A DNA stretch of 64,000 nt from Hyphomonadaceae bacterium UBA5336. GTDB lineage: Bacteria; Pseudomonadota; Alphaproteobacteria; Caulobacterales; Hyphomonadaceae. Position numbers and translations under genes: made by a program. The stretch spans positions 1 through 64,000 of the forward strand of contig DHQO01000004.1 in NCBI GenBank assembly GCA_002408125.1, read 5' to 3'. Under the pieces are notes generated by a model. It worked only from the letters and a program-made list of their open reading frames with translations, had not been told where the DNA came from and made no database searches. Shown here one piece after another: positions 1 to 8,044 of this stretch; within the stretch, counting starts at the first letter, position 1; each line of letters opens with the position of its first letter.

Positions 1-14
1 ATCCCGACTACGAC

Positions 15-902
15 CTAGCGCTTCAGAGTGAAGCTGACGCCCGCGAAGTCTTCATTCTCGGTGATCGAGCCGGTGCGGTCGCCCCAGTGAACTTCGCGGC
101 GGATATAGCTGAAGGAGAGCTGGCCATTACCGCGCTGGACGGACACGCCCGCCTGCAGGTCGCCCACGGTGACCTGGTCGCGCAGGGCCATCGCACTGGT
201 CACATTGGACAGGCCATATTCGCCCGCCTCCCAGACCAGAGCCTCATTGTCGGTGCCGGCAAAGATGTACCAGCTGTCGGCCACGGCCATGTCGCCGCGC
301 TGGTCGAAGTCCCAGCCCAGTCGGATCTCGGCGCCGACGCGGCGGGTCTCGAACTCGCCTTCCTCGCGGTAGGACACGCTGGGAACCAGGTTCAGGTCAA
401 AGCCGAGGCCGGTTTGATCATTGGGCGCGGCGAAAGAGAAGGCGGCGGAGAAATCCTTCTTGCCGACCACGGGCTGGATCAGACGTGCGGCATCGCGCGA
501 GCCCTGGATCGTGCTCAGCGCTTCGGAGCCGGACCAATCCTTTTCGAGGAAAATGTCCTTCGCGCCGCCCAGTGTATAAACTTGGCGCCAGGGCACGATC
601 GGCGTCTGGGTATTGGCGACGGAAATGGAGGTGGAAATCACCGGCCCGACCACATCGGTGGAAGAGCCGAGCAGCAGATTGGCGCGCGTCGCATCGGCTT
701 GCGGCATCGCATTGAGGCTGATCGAGCTGTCGAACACCCCTTCGGTCGCCAGGCGAATGCCCTCGCTCACCACCACATCGTGATCGCGCGTTGAAACCGG
801 CAGGGCGGCATGGCTGTCGGACATGACCGTGCCGACACATCCCTGACAGGATAGAGCAAGAAGACTAGACGTGACTAACATGACGATGCGCCCCATCAAC
901 AT
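15..902 (-). CDS. Secreted outer-membrane beta-barrel protein, possibly LpxR-like
   Basis: A 295-residue protein starting with a hydrophobic signal (about residues 3-23, ending near SCQGC). The body alternates polar and hydrophobic residues and ends in GVSFTLKR, the kind of C-terminal beta-signal seen in outer-membrane barrels. The stretch FSFAAPNDQTGLGFDLN followed by alternating strands recalls the DUF2219/LpxR lipid A deacylase family, but I cannot verify the catalytic residues, so that name is tentative. The start is supported by AGGAG ten bases upstream of the ATG at 902. Two further in-frame ATGs follow at once, so the start could lie a few codons later. It reads away from nrdA's terminator and appears to be transcribed alone. 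An imperfect CtrA-like site (TTAA-N7-TAAA, 951-965) lies about 50 bases upstream. Confidence 0.55.
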   Translation of the reverse strand: MLMGRIVMLVTSSLLALSCQGCVGTVMSDSHAALPVSTRDHDVVVSEGIRLATEGVFDSSISLNAMPQADATRANLLLGSSTDVVGPVISTSISVANTQTPIVPWRQVYTLGGAKDIFLEKDWSGSEALSTIQGSRDAARLIQPVVGKKDFSAAFSFAAPNDQTGLGFDLNLVPSVSYREEGEFETRRVGAEIRLGWDFDQRGDMAVADSWYIFAGTDNEALVWEAGEYGLSNVTSAMALRDQVTVGDLQAGVSVQRGNGQLSFSYIRREVHWGDRTGSITENEDFAGVSFTLKR

Positions 903-1076
903 ATTCGGACCACTCCTGCTCTATTGTCCCCTATTATGAGCAGCCCGCATTTAACGTATCATAAAGCCGGAAGGTTCCCGAAGTTCAAAAACCAGACCAC
1001 CGGTTAAAATGCATACATGATCAATAATACGCTTTTTTTGCGATAAAGCGAGGATTATGCGGTAATTTTAAAGGCA

Positions 1077-1100
1077 AACGGCGCGCCGAAGCGCGCCGTT
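1077..1100 (-). terminator. Intrinsic terminator of nrdA
   Basis: A perfect 10-bp stem (AACGGCGCGC / GCGCGCCGTT) closed on the minus strand by a UUCG tetraloop with a C-G closing pair. It is followed on that strand by a T-rich run (TTTGCCTTTAAAA). It lies about 50 bases beyond the nrdA stop codon. Confidence 0.75.
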
Positions 1101-1150
1101 CTTGGTTAACCTTTAGTCGAATCAAGACTCTCGGCAGATCACTTTTGCAG

Positions 1151-3022
1151 TTACTGGCAGGCCAGACATTCTTCATAATCCGTCTGCGGGGTCTCAAGCG
1201 TCTCTCCGGCCTTGCGATCGGAGCCGGCAAAGGCGGCACGCTGCACAGATTTTGAGCGGCAGTAATAGAGCGACTTGAGCCCTTTCTCCCATGCCGACCA
1301 GTGCAGCATGTGCAGATCCCACTTCGAAATGTCGCCCGGCAGGAAGAGATTGAGCGATTGGGACTGGCAGATATAGGGCGTGCGGTCGGCCGCAAGCTCG
1401 ATGATCCAGCGCTGGTCGAGTTCGAAGGCGGTCTTGTAGACGGACTTCTCGCGCTCATCCAGACCGTCGAGATGCTGCACTGATCCCTCATGCTCGAGGA
1501 TCGAGGTCCAGATCTCGTCATTGTTGAGGCCCTTCTCCTCCAGCAGGGCTTCCAACTGGCGATTCTTCACCGTGAACGAGCCCGACAGGGTCTTGTGGGT
1601 GTAGATATTGGCCGGGATCGGCTCGATACCGGCGCTGGTGCCGCCGCAGATGATTGAGATCGAGGCAGTCGGCGCGACGGCCATCTTGTGGGAGAAGCGC
1701 GCCATCATGCCGGCGTCGCGGGCATCCTCACACGGGCCGCGCTCCTTGGCGAGCTTCACCGAGGCTGCATCCGCGCCCTTGCGGATATGCTTGAACATGG
1801 CGTTGTTCCAGGCCTTCGCCGCCGCCGATTCCAGCGGTGCGCCCTGGGCCTGAAGGAAGGAGTGGAAGCCCATCAGGCCGAGCCCGACCGAACGCTCGCG
1901 CTTGGCGGAATAGACCGCGCGGGCCATTTCGCTCGGCGCGCGAGTGATAAAATCTTCCAGCACATTGTCGAGGAAGCGGAACACGTCTTCCAGGAAATTC
2001 TCATCCTGCTTCCATTCCAGGAATTTCTCGGCGTTCAGCGAGGACAGGCAGCATACGGCCGTGCGGTCCACGCCGCGATGATCGACGCCGGTCGGCAGGG
2101 TAATTTCCGAGCACAGGTTCGACTGGTGGACCTGCAGACCCAGTTCCCGCTGATGCGCCGGCATGGCATTGTTCACCGTATCGGTGAAAAGCAGGTAGGG
2201 CTCACCGGTCTGAATGCGCAATTCCAGGATCTTCTGCCAGAGCTTGCGGGCATTGACCGTACGCAGCACTTCATCGGTCTTGGGTGAGCGCAGGCCGAAA
2301 TCCTCGTCCTGGCGCACCGCTTCCATGAACTCGTCGGTGATGTTGATGCCGTGATGCAGGTTCAGGGACTTGCGGTTGAAGTCGCCCGAAGCCTTCCGGA
2401 TTTCCAGGAACTCCTCGATTTCCGGGTGGTGGATATCGAGATAGCAGGCCGCCGAGCCACGGCGCAGCGAGCCCTGCGAAATCGCCAGCGTCAGGCTGTC
2501 CATCACACGGATGAAGGGGATGATGCCGGAGGTCTGCCCGTTCTGGCCGACCTTCTCACCGATGGAGCGGACATTGCCCCAATAGGTGCCGATGCCGCCG
2601 CCATTCGAAGCCAGCCACACATTCTCGTTCCAGGTCTCGACAATATCGTCGAGCGAATCGCCGACCTGGTTCAGGAAACAGGAAATCGGCAAGCCGCGAT
2701 CAGCCCCGCCATTGGACAGAACAGGCGTAGCCGGCATGAACCAGAGGTTCGACATATAGTCATACAGGCGCTGGGCATGGTCCTGGTCATCGGCAAAGGC
2801 GCTGGCCACGCGGGCGAACATGTCCTGGAAGCTCTCGCCGGGGAGCAGGTAGCGATCCTTCAGCGTGACCTTGCCGAACTCGGTGAGATTGGCATCGCGC
2901 GAGGGGTCGATCTCGATCTTGTGGCCGTCGACCACGCGCAGCTCCGGCGCGCCGTTCCGCTTCGGCTTCCCCCGGCGCAGTTTGGTGTCTTCGGAAAGTT
3001 TCACTGCTTCTGTCGCGGACAT
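1151..3022 (-). CDS. nrdA: Ribonucleoside-diphosphate reductase, large (alpha) subunit, short form
   Basis: Class I ribonucleotide reductase alpha subunit, which reduces ribonucleotides to deoxyribonucleotides using a radical delivered by a beta subunit. Visible motifs: substrate-redox Cys115 in ISCFLN, the active-site triad N302/C304/E306 in SNLCSE, the second redox cysteine at C324/C325, the PTASIS loop, and a C-terminal CLAC pair (CxxC) that would accept electrons from thioredoxin or glutaredoxin. At 623 residues it is much shorter than E. coli NrdA (761). Cys115 corresponds to Cys225 there, so the missing part is N-terminal, and no ATP-cone is apparent. Overall-activity control by dATP may therefore be absent or handled elsewhere. 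No nrdB partner is in the window. An NrdR-like box lies upstream and a strong hairpin lies downstream. Confidence 0.95.
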   Translation of the reverse strand: MSATEAVKLSEDTKLRRGKPKRNGAPELRVVDGHKIEIDPSRDANLTEFGKVTLKDRYLLPGESFQDMFARVASAFADDQDHAQRLYDYMSNLWFMPATPVLSNGGADRGLPISCFLNQVGDSLDDIVETWNENVWLASNGGGIGTYWGNVRSIGEKVGQNGQTSGIIPFIRVMDSLTLAISQGSLRRGSAACYLDIHHPEIEEFLEIRKASGDFNRKSLNLHHGINITDEFMEAVRQDEDFGLRSPKTDEVLRTVNARKLWQKILELRIQTGEPYLLFTDTVNNAMPAHQRELGLQVHQSNLCSEITLPTGVDHRGVDRTAVCCLSSLNAEKFLEWKQDENFLEDVFRFLDNVLEDFITRAPSEMARAVYSAKRERSVGLGLMGFHSFLQAQGAPLESAAAKAWNNAMFKHIRKGADAASVKLAKERGPCEDARDAGMMARFSHKMAVAPTASISIICGGTSAGIEPIPANIYTHKTLSGSFTVKNRQLEALLEEKGLNNDEIWTSILEHEGSVQHLDGLDEREKSVYKTAFELDQRWIIELAADRTPYICQSQSLNLFLPGDISKWDLHMLHWSAWEKGLKSLYYCRSKSVQRAAFAGSDRKAGETLETPQTDYEECLACQ

Positions 3023-3102
3023 GCTTTCTACCTCGATCCTCTGAGCCTAATATAGGAACAACCGCAGAAAACCGCCATATGCGGTGCCCCAGCAGCCCCT
3101 CG

Positions 3103-3118
3103 CCACAAGATATAGTGT
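3103..3118. promoter_or_regulatory. NrdR-box-like operator upstream of nrdA
   Basis: The 16 bases ccacaagatatagtgt match the NrdR-box consensus (acactatatatagtgt type) at 14 of 16 positions. They lie 81-96 bases upstream of the nrdA start. NrdR boxes usually come in pairs. A weaker candidate is at 3141-3156 (10 of 16), but its spacing is longer than the usual three helical turns, so only the first box is supported. The 3023-3310 gap between nrdA and the next gene shows no coding signal. Confidence 0.5.
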
Positions 3119-3310
3119 TCGCCTGGTTAATGAGTCGTCAACACGATTATTCGTTTACAGAGCGGATTTCCGGTGGAAAAGACTCCATGTTTCGCCAAAT
3201 CAAGGCAGATACGGTCCGGGAACATTCAATAAACATCCGAGTGGTCATGGGCGATCCCGGATGTGTAAAACAGCTTGCCCGCGAGCGACCATCATGGGAC
3301 ATCCCCCGCC

Positions 3311-4267
3311 ATGATCACACACGCCAAACGCATCATCGTCACCGGCGGGGCCGGCTTTGTCGGCTCCCATCTCATTGATTCGCTTATTGCACGCGGCGAT
3401 GAAGTGCTGTGCGTCGACAATTTCTATACCGGCCAGAAGGCGAATATCGCGCATCTTCTCTACAATCCCCAGTTCGAGCTGATTCGCCACGACGTGACAT
3501 TTCCACTCTATCTGGAAACCGACCAGATCTATCACCTGGCCTGCCCGGCCGCGCCGATCCATTACCAAAGGGATCCCGTGCAAACCCTGAAAACCTCGGT
3601 GCACGGCTCAATCAACATGTTGGGGCTGGCCAAACGGCTGGGCGTGCGGATTCTCCAGGCTTCCACCAGCGAGGTCTATGGCGATCCGGAGGTCCATCCC
3701 CAGACCGAGGGATACTGGGGCAATGTCAATCCCATCGGCCTGCGCAGCTGTTATGACGAGGGCAAGCGCGCCGCCGAGACCCTGTTCTTCGACTATCACC
3801 GCCAGCACGGGCTCGAGATCAAGGTCGCGCGGATCTTCAACACCTATGGCCCGCGCATGCATGTGAATGACGGCCGCGTGGTGTCGAACTTCATCCTCCA
3901 GGCCCTGCAGGGTCAGCCCATTACGCTTTATGGTGACGGCATGCAGACGCGCAGCTTCTGCTATGTCGACGACCTGGTGGGCGGGCTGATCAAGCTGATG
4001 GACAGCACCGAAGGCTTCACCGGCCCGGTCAATCTCGGCAATCCGAGCGAGATGACCATCAAGGCGCTGGCCGAAACCATTGTCGATATTGTGGGGTCGG
4101 GATCGTCGGTCGTCTATCGCGACCTGCCGAGCGATGATCCCAAGCAACGCCAGCCCGATATTGCGCTCGCGCGCGAGGCCCTGGACTGGGCGCCCGGCGT
4201 CGTCCTGCGCGACGGGCTGGAAAAGACGATTGCCTATTTTGACGGCCTGCTGACTGAGACCCGCTAG
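3311..4267 (+). CDS. NAD-dependent UDP-glucuronate decarboxylase (UDP-xylose synthase type)
   Basis: A 318-residue extended short-chain dehydrogenase of the UXS family, expected to convert UDP-glucuronate to UDP-xylose for envelope or exopolysaccharide sugars. Visible: the N-terminal NAD-binding GGAGFVGS, STSEVYGDP with the catalytic Ser/Thr, the YxxxK pair in CYDEGKRAAE, ARIFNTYGPRM, and the family-typical GDGMQTRSFCYVDD. I chose the ATG at 3311 because it sits just before the Rossmann strand. A TTG at 3275 would add 12 residues with no family equivalent. Its stop codon overlaps the stop of the convergent PilZ gene (shared CTAG). Confidence 0.9.
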   Translation: MITHAKRIIVTGGAGFVGSHLIDSLIARGDEVLCVDNFYTGQKANIAHLLYNPQFELIRHDVTFPLYLETDQIYHLACPAAPIHYQRDPVQTLKTSVHGSINMLGLAKRLGVRILQASTSEVYGDPEVHPQTEGYWGNVNPIGLRSCYDEGKRAAETLFFDYHRQHGLEIKVARIFNTYGPRMHVNDGRVVSNFILQALQGQPITLYGDGMQTRSFCYVDDLVGGLIKLMDSTEGFTGPVNLGNPSEMTIKALAETIVDIVGSGSSVVYRDLPSDDPKQRQPDIALAREALDWAPGVVLRDGLEKTIAYFDGLLTETR

Positions 4268-4599
4268 GCGATATAGTAGACGCCGGCCTCAAAGGAGGTC
4301 TGCCAGGCCAGCTGGACCATATGGTCGATCCCGGCCGTGGGCAGCACGACCTGAAAGCGCTGGGGCAGCCGGTTGGCACTGGTCAGGTGCAGCCGGATCC
4401 CGGTTTCGCTGATATCCAGCGCCGAAATATTGATTCGCGTGCCGCGCGGCAGGACAATCTCTCCAAGCACCTGGCAGGGCACACGCTGGCTATCGCGCCG
4501 ATTGCTGTGCGCACTTGCCCGCCCCGCGAGATGCGGGTTGAGCGCAGACTGGATTCTGTCCTGCGAAATCTCGGGATTCCGCTTGCGCAACCAACCCAT
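4264..4599 (-). CDS. PilZ domain protein
   Basis: A single-domain protein of about 111 residues. The RRDSQRVPC segment supplies the basic RxxxR part, and DISETGIRLHL supplies the D/NxSxxG part, of a PilZ c-di-GMP binding site. There is no other domain or signal peptide. The start is taken at ATG 4599 (MGWLRKRNPE), which has GGAGG upstream at a rather long spacing. An ATG at 4638 would add 13 residues. Its 3' end overlaps the convergent sugar-nucleotide decarboxylase by four bases. Proximity to a polysaccharide-precursor enzyme suggests, but does not show, a role in c-di-GMP-controlled surface polysaccharide or motility. Confidence 0.85.
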   Translation of the reverse strand: MGWLRKRNPEISQDRIQSALNPHLAGRASAHSNRRDSQRVPCQVLGEIVLPRGTRINISALDISETGIRLHLTSANRLPQRFQVVLPTAGIDHMVQLAWQTSFEAGVYYIA

Positions 4600-4870
4600 G
4601 GGGGTCACAGGCCTCCGCGTTGAAATACCAACATCCAACTACCTGCGAACTCTTATGAATAAACCGCTAACTATAAATGAACATGCAGTAAGATTGGATT
4701 TGCCAACCGAGTGAATCCCTGTCGGACAGGCTTCCTATACAACCGAATACATCGTAAGCGGATTTGGCATTGTGGGGCCCCGACCGGGCGGGTGTCAGGA
4801 TGCGGCAGTCTGCAAACTCACACATCCTCTCAATCCGCTTTCACGGGGATAAGCGGCTCCGAGTGGCACG
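4600..4870. other. Gene-free stretch, no feature seen
   Basis: Between the PilZ gene and the repeat block there is no open frame with a plausible start, no hairpin with a T-run and no recognisable operator. Base composition at 4620-4700 is more AT-rich than the genes around it, which fits the promoter region of the PilZ gene. Confidence 0.5.
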
Positions 4871-5165
4871 CAGCCTTGAGCCTGTCTCATGTGACGAGCG
4901 CAGCGAGGATACGGAGACAACAAGGACTCCAGTCGCAGCCGTGACATAGCAGGGAGTCTATTCCTGGGGCTGCCGCCCCATTCTCCGCCTAAAATCGATC
5001 CCCCGGATCAATGATAGTGTGTGGCGAGCAGCCTTGAGCGCAGTTCATCGCGAAACGCAGTGGAGCGGGGACGAAACAAGGACTCCAATCGCAGCCACGA
5101 CAAAGCAGTGAGTCTATTCCTGGGGCTGCCGCCCCATTCTCCGCCTAAAATCGATCCCCCGGATC
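4871..5165. repeat. Diverged tandem duplication beside tRNA-Thr
   Basis: Two copies about 156 bp apart: 4871-5009 and 5029-5165. The last 55 bases of each (4955-5009 and 5111-5165) are identical. The preceding part is diverged, for example caaggactccagtcgcagcc against caaggactccaatcgcagcc. Each copy contains the small hairpin tggggc-tgcc-gcccca and the sequence aaaatcgatcc that forms one arm of the tRNA terminator. Only the copy nearer the tRNA keeps the complete terminator palindrome. No reading frame or transposase is associated. Confidence 0.85.
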
Positions 5166-5171
5166 GATTTT
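5147..5171 (-). terminator. Intrinsic terminator of tRNA-Thr
   Basis: A perfect 11-bp inverted repeat, AAAATCGATCC / GGATCGATTTT, with a 3-base loop, ending in TTTT on the minus strand. It lies 29 bases beyond the tRNA 3' end. The equivalent position in the distal repeat copy (4991-5010) has lost the second arm. Confidence 0.7.
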
Positions 5172-5199
5172 CCCGCGACAAGCGCGGACCGGCTGCGAA

Positions 5200-5275
5200 T
5201 GGTGCCGCGTAGGTGACTTGAACACCTGACCCCCGCATTACGAATGCGATGCTCTACCAGCTGAGCTAACGCGGC
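5200..5275 (-). tRNA. tRNA-Thr (anticodon CGU)
   Basis: Reading the minus strand, a complete cloverleaf can be drawn: 7-bp acceptor GCCGCGT/ACGCGGC, D-arm GCTC...GAGC, anticodon arm TCGCA-TTCGTAA-TGCGG with CGT at the anticodon position, T-arm AGGTG-TTCAAGT-CACCT, discriminator A and an encoded CCA. The CGU anticodon reads ACG (threonine). A possible promoter, TTGCCC-N17-TATGCA, lies upstream at 5332-5360 on the same strand. Confidence 0.93.
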
Positions 5276-5331
5276 ACTTTCCGAACAGACCGGCCAGACC
5301 CATGTGAGGCAGGCCGGGTTTCGAGTGGCGC

Positions 5332-5360
5332 TGCATACACCGCAGGCCGGAACGGGGCAA
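5332..5360 (-). promoter_or_regulatory. Possible sigma70 promoter of tRNA-Thr
   Basis: On the minus strand, TTGCCC (-35, 5355-5360) and TATGCA (-10, 5332-5337) are separated by exactly 17 bases and lie about 57 bases upstream of the tRNA 5' end. The match is moderate. Confidence 0.35.
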
Positions 5361-5385
5361 GAGGCCGGCTGAACCGGGCCGGCCC

Positions 5386-6816
5386 TCAATCGCTGTTCGT
5401 GACGTGGTCAACTGGCGGGCGCGGCTCGGGTTTCACTTTGCTGAGAACCGTCGGCTCGGCCGGCTTGGGCAGGGCAATCGGCTTGCCGGCCTCCAGCTCG
5501 CGGGCAAAGGACTCGTGGCGCGGATGCACCAGTTCGCCCGCGTCGCCAAAGGCATAGACCATGCGCGACCAGTCCTTGGCGCTGAAATCGAAGGCCGTGC
5601 CGCGCGGATCGATATCCGACCAGTCGGCCTCGCGCGCGGCGGTGGCGGCCATGCGCGACCAGCGCTCAGCCTCGGCCTCGTCGCCATAGCCCCGCAGGGC
5701 GCGCTCCATCAGGAGGCTCAGCCGCGCGGTCGGTTTTTCCTCGATCAGCAGGGCGAGCTCGCGCACGGCATCGACCCAGGCGCGGGTCTCGATGGCAAGC
5801 TCGGCCTTCAGGATGCGGCTTTCGCGGTGGCCGGGATTGGCCTGGATCAGGCCCTGCAGCCGCTCGCGGTCGGCCAGGGATTTGTGCTGCGGGTCCAGGC
5901 GGCGGGCCATCTGGGCGAGCGCCGGGTGGGGCCGCGCCTTCCAGGCCAGCTCCAGCACGCCCTGGGCGGCCTTCACCTTGCCGTCGACCATGAGATGGCG
6001 CGCGCCATGCCAGGCTGCGGGCGGGAAATCCGGCGCGGCGCGAATCGCCTCGGCCAGCGCCTTCTGGGCGGCCTGGCGGTGATCGGGACCCATTTCGGCG
6101 GCCTGCGCAGTCAGCAGTACGGCCCGCCGGCGCGAGAGCGAGGTGCCGGTGATCAGGCCGCGCTTCTCGCCCATGGCGAGCGTATCGAGCGCCGCATCCC
6201 AGCGCCCCTGACTGACCTGAAGGTCAAACAGGGAATTGAACGGCCACTCGGCGGAGGATTTCAGCTCCAGCGCCTGACGCGCGCGAGTTTCGGCCACGCG
6301 GGTATCGCCGCGCTCGATGGCGGCCGCCGCGGCCCCGCGCAGGCCCGCAAGCTGGCCGCCCGGCAGGCGCATGAGCTGGCCCCAGGCGCGCTCGGCCTCG
6401 CTCCAGTCTTCGCCGGCCTCAGCCGCGCGCGCTTCCAGCAGCAGTTTCAGCCGTTCGTCATCGCCAAATTTGCGCGCCTTCTTCGCAAGGCGCATGGCGG
6501 TCTTCGCATCACCGGCTTCAGCCGCGAGCAGGCCCTCGGTCAGGGCCTTGTTGGCCTTGCGCACCTGGGCTTTCTGGCGCGCCTTGCCGATGGTCCAGGG
6601 CATCGCCACCAAGCTGGTGAGCAGCCACCAGGCCACGGCCACGCCGCCAGCCAGGATCAGGCCGAGTATGATGATCAGGCCGAGTTTGAAATTCACCGGA
6701 TCGCTGCCCGGCAGGTCGATCTCGACATAGCCGTCGAGCGACCACAGCCAGAAACCTGCCAGGGCCGCCAGCCCGGCAATAACGACAATGGCGATGAGCG
6801 TGGTAACCCGGATCAT
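5386..6816 (-). CDS. hemY: HemY-like inner-membrane TPR protein
   Basis: A 476-residue protein with two N-terminal transmembrane segments (about 4-26 and 44-67), followed by an alanine-rich helical array of TPR-like repeats. This is the architecture of the HemY family that follows hemD in many Proteobacteria. Its biochemical role is not settled; it is not the protoporphyrinogen oxidase that shares the symbol. It is the last gene of the minus-strand hemC-hemD-Mic60-hemY run, 14 bases after the Mic60-like gene. The C-terminus is proline-rich and charged. The family call is secure; function in haem synthesis is inferred mainly from context. Confidence 0.85.
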   Translation of the reverse strand: MIRVTTLIAIVVIAGLAALAGFWLWSLDGYVEIDLPGSDPVNFKLGLIIILGLILAGGVAVAWWLLTSLVAMPWTIGKARQKAQVRKANKALTEGLLAAEAGDAKTAMRLAKKARKFGDDERLKLLLEARAAEAGEDWSEAERAWGQLMRLPGGQLAGLRGAAAAAIERGDTRVAETRARQALELKSSAEWPFNSLFDLQVSQGRWDAALDTLAMGEKRGLITGTSLSRRRAVLLTAQAAEMGPDHRQAAQKALAEAIRAAPDFPPAAWHGARHLMVDGKVKAAQGVLELAWKARPHPALAQMARRLDPQHKSLADRERLQGLIQANPGHRESRILKAELAIETRAWVDAVRELALLIEEKPTARLSLLMERALRGYGDEAEAERWSRMAATAAREADWSDIDPRGTAFDFSAKDWSRMVYAFGDAGELVHPRHESFARELEAGKPIALPKPAEPTVLSKVKPEPRPPVDHVTNSD

Positions 6817-6830
6817 GACACCCTCCAGCG

Positions 6831-8021
6831 CTAGCGGTCTTCGGCCATAAGGTCGAGTCGAAGCGTGTCGAGCGTCCGCTCCAGCGTGCGGCGCGCGCGT
6901 GCCTCATCGAGCCAGCCCTGCAGGGATTCGCCCGCCGGCCCGTCGATCTGTTCCAGCGCCACGATCGCGCCACCGAGATCGCCATCCGCCAGTGCTTCCT
7001 CGGCGGTGTCGAGCGCCTCGAAAACCGGCGTGTCGCCCTCCCGACGCACCTGCACCGCATCGCCAAAGAGGCGCCCGGCGATTCCCAGTGCCCCGGATTG
7101 TTCGGTATCGGCCTGAAGGGCAGCCCGGGCTGCGGCTGCCGCATCCGGGAACTGGCGCACCAGATCGTCCAGGGTCGGCGCGCCGGTGGCCGCAATCGGT
7201 GTGAGCGCGGCAAGGCCGGAGAGATTCGGGCGCACCCGGCGCAGCGCCTCCAATGCCGGGCCGAAGGCCTGCCCCCGGCGGGCGGCGGCGTCGATGGTGG
7301 AAAGGGCGAGCGCGGCTTCGGCGGCGGCCATGCTGCGCGATTCGGTCTCGCTGTGGGCGCTGTTCAGATCCGTGCGCAGTTCCAGGACCATGTCGCGGAC
7401 ATCCTGGATTTCGCTCTCCAGATCTAGGGTTCCGCTTTCCTGCCGGCCGAGTTCGGTGTCGAGGCGCACCTCATAGGTATCGAGCCGGCTCACGGCGCTG
7501 GCCACCGTGCGAGCAAGCGCACCATCGCTGACCGCGCCGCCTGCATCGGGCTCGATCGCCTCCATGGCATCAAGGCGGTCTTCGAGAGCGGAAAGTTCGT
7601 CGCGGAGATCGGCGCTGACCCCTCCCTCAATGCGAACCGGCGGCACGGCAAGGCGCTCCTCGGCGGAATCGAGGCGTTCCTCAAGCCTTGAAACATCGCG
7701 CGAGACCGTGCGCTCCAGCTCCAGGCGCGCTTCGGCCTCGCGCGTGAGATCGGCACGCTCGACCAGATTTTCGGGAAGCTCAGGCTCGGGGGCGGCTTCC
7801 GGTTTCGCCCCGCCGATCAGGCCCGGCGCATGCACGGCGCCGGCATAGCCGATCAGCCCGCCGCCCAGCGCAGCCACAGCAGTAAGCAGGACGGAGGCAC
7901 CCCAGCCCGGCCCTCGGCGCAGCGGCTTTTCCGGTTCAGCCTCGCGAAACTCCACATCGATGGGTTCGTCGGGATCTGGCGGCGGCGTCTCGGGTTCCGG
8001 CGTTGAATCAGTATCGCTCAT
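6831..8021 (-). CDS. Mic60/mitofilin-like inner-membrane coiled-coil protein
   Basis: A 396-residue protein. The N-terminus is acidic and proline-rich (residues 1-35). One transmembrane segment follows at about 41-65. A long charged region rich in RLEERLDSAEERL-type heptads (about 85-215) indicates coiled coil, and a helical C-terminal domain matches the mitofilin signature position. Alphaproteobacterial Mic60 homologues (COG4223) are known to lie between hemD and hemY, as here. They bend or tether the inner membrane, like mitochondrial Mic60 at cristae junctions. Identification rests on architecture plus synteny, since sequence identity in this family is low. Confidence 0.8.
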   Translation of the reverse strand: MSDTDSTPEPETPPPDPDEPIDVEFREAEPEKPLRRGPGWGASVLLTAVAALGGGLIGYAGAVHAPGLIGGAKPEAAPEPELPENLVERADLTREAEARLELERTVSRDVSRLEERLDSAEERLAVPPVRIEGGVSADLRDELSALEDRLDAMEAIEPDAGGAVSDGALARTVASAVSRLDTYEVRLDTELGRQESGTLDLESEIQDVRDMVLELRTDLNSAHSETESRSMAAAEAALALSTIDAAARRGQAFGPALEALRRVRPNLSGLAALTPIAATGAPTLDDLVRQFPDAAAAARAALQADTEQSGALGIAGRLFGDAVQVRREGDTPVFEALDTAEEALADGDLGGAIVALEQIDGPAGESLQGWLDEARARRTLERTLDTLRLDLMAEDR

Positions 8022-8044
8022 GGGGAAGGTATACGCTGAAATCC

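Noticed and set aside
3141..3156. Second NrdR box upstream of nrdA
   Set aside because: Only 10 of 16 matches, and the centre-to-centre spacing from the first box is 38 bases rather than about 31.
3079..3378. 99-codon plus-strand ORF in the nrdA-UXS intergenic region
   Set aside because: No domain, runs through the UXS start in another frame and overlaps the NrdR box; composition is random.
4871..5165. Possible CRISPR array
   Set aside because: Only two copies, too long a unit, no constant spacer size and no cas genes; it is a tandem duplication.
5200..5275. tRNA-Thr as an active integration site
   Set aside because: No integrase, no duplicated tRNA 3' end and no foreign-looking gene block within the window; the nearby repeat is not a tRNA fragment.
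5404..6834. 476-codon plus-strand open frame opposite hemY
   Set aside because: Mirror frame of a GC-rich gene. It lacks any motif and its arginine/alanine/glycine-rich translation is typical of antisense frames; hemY has clear family features on the other strand.
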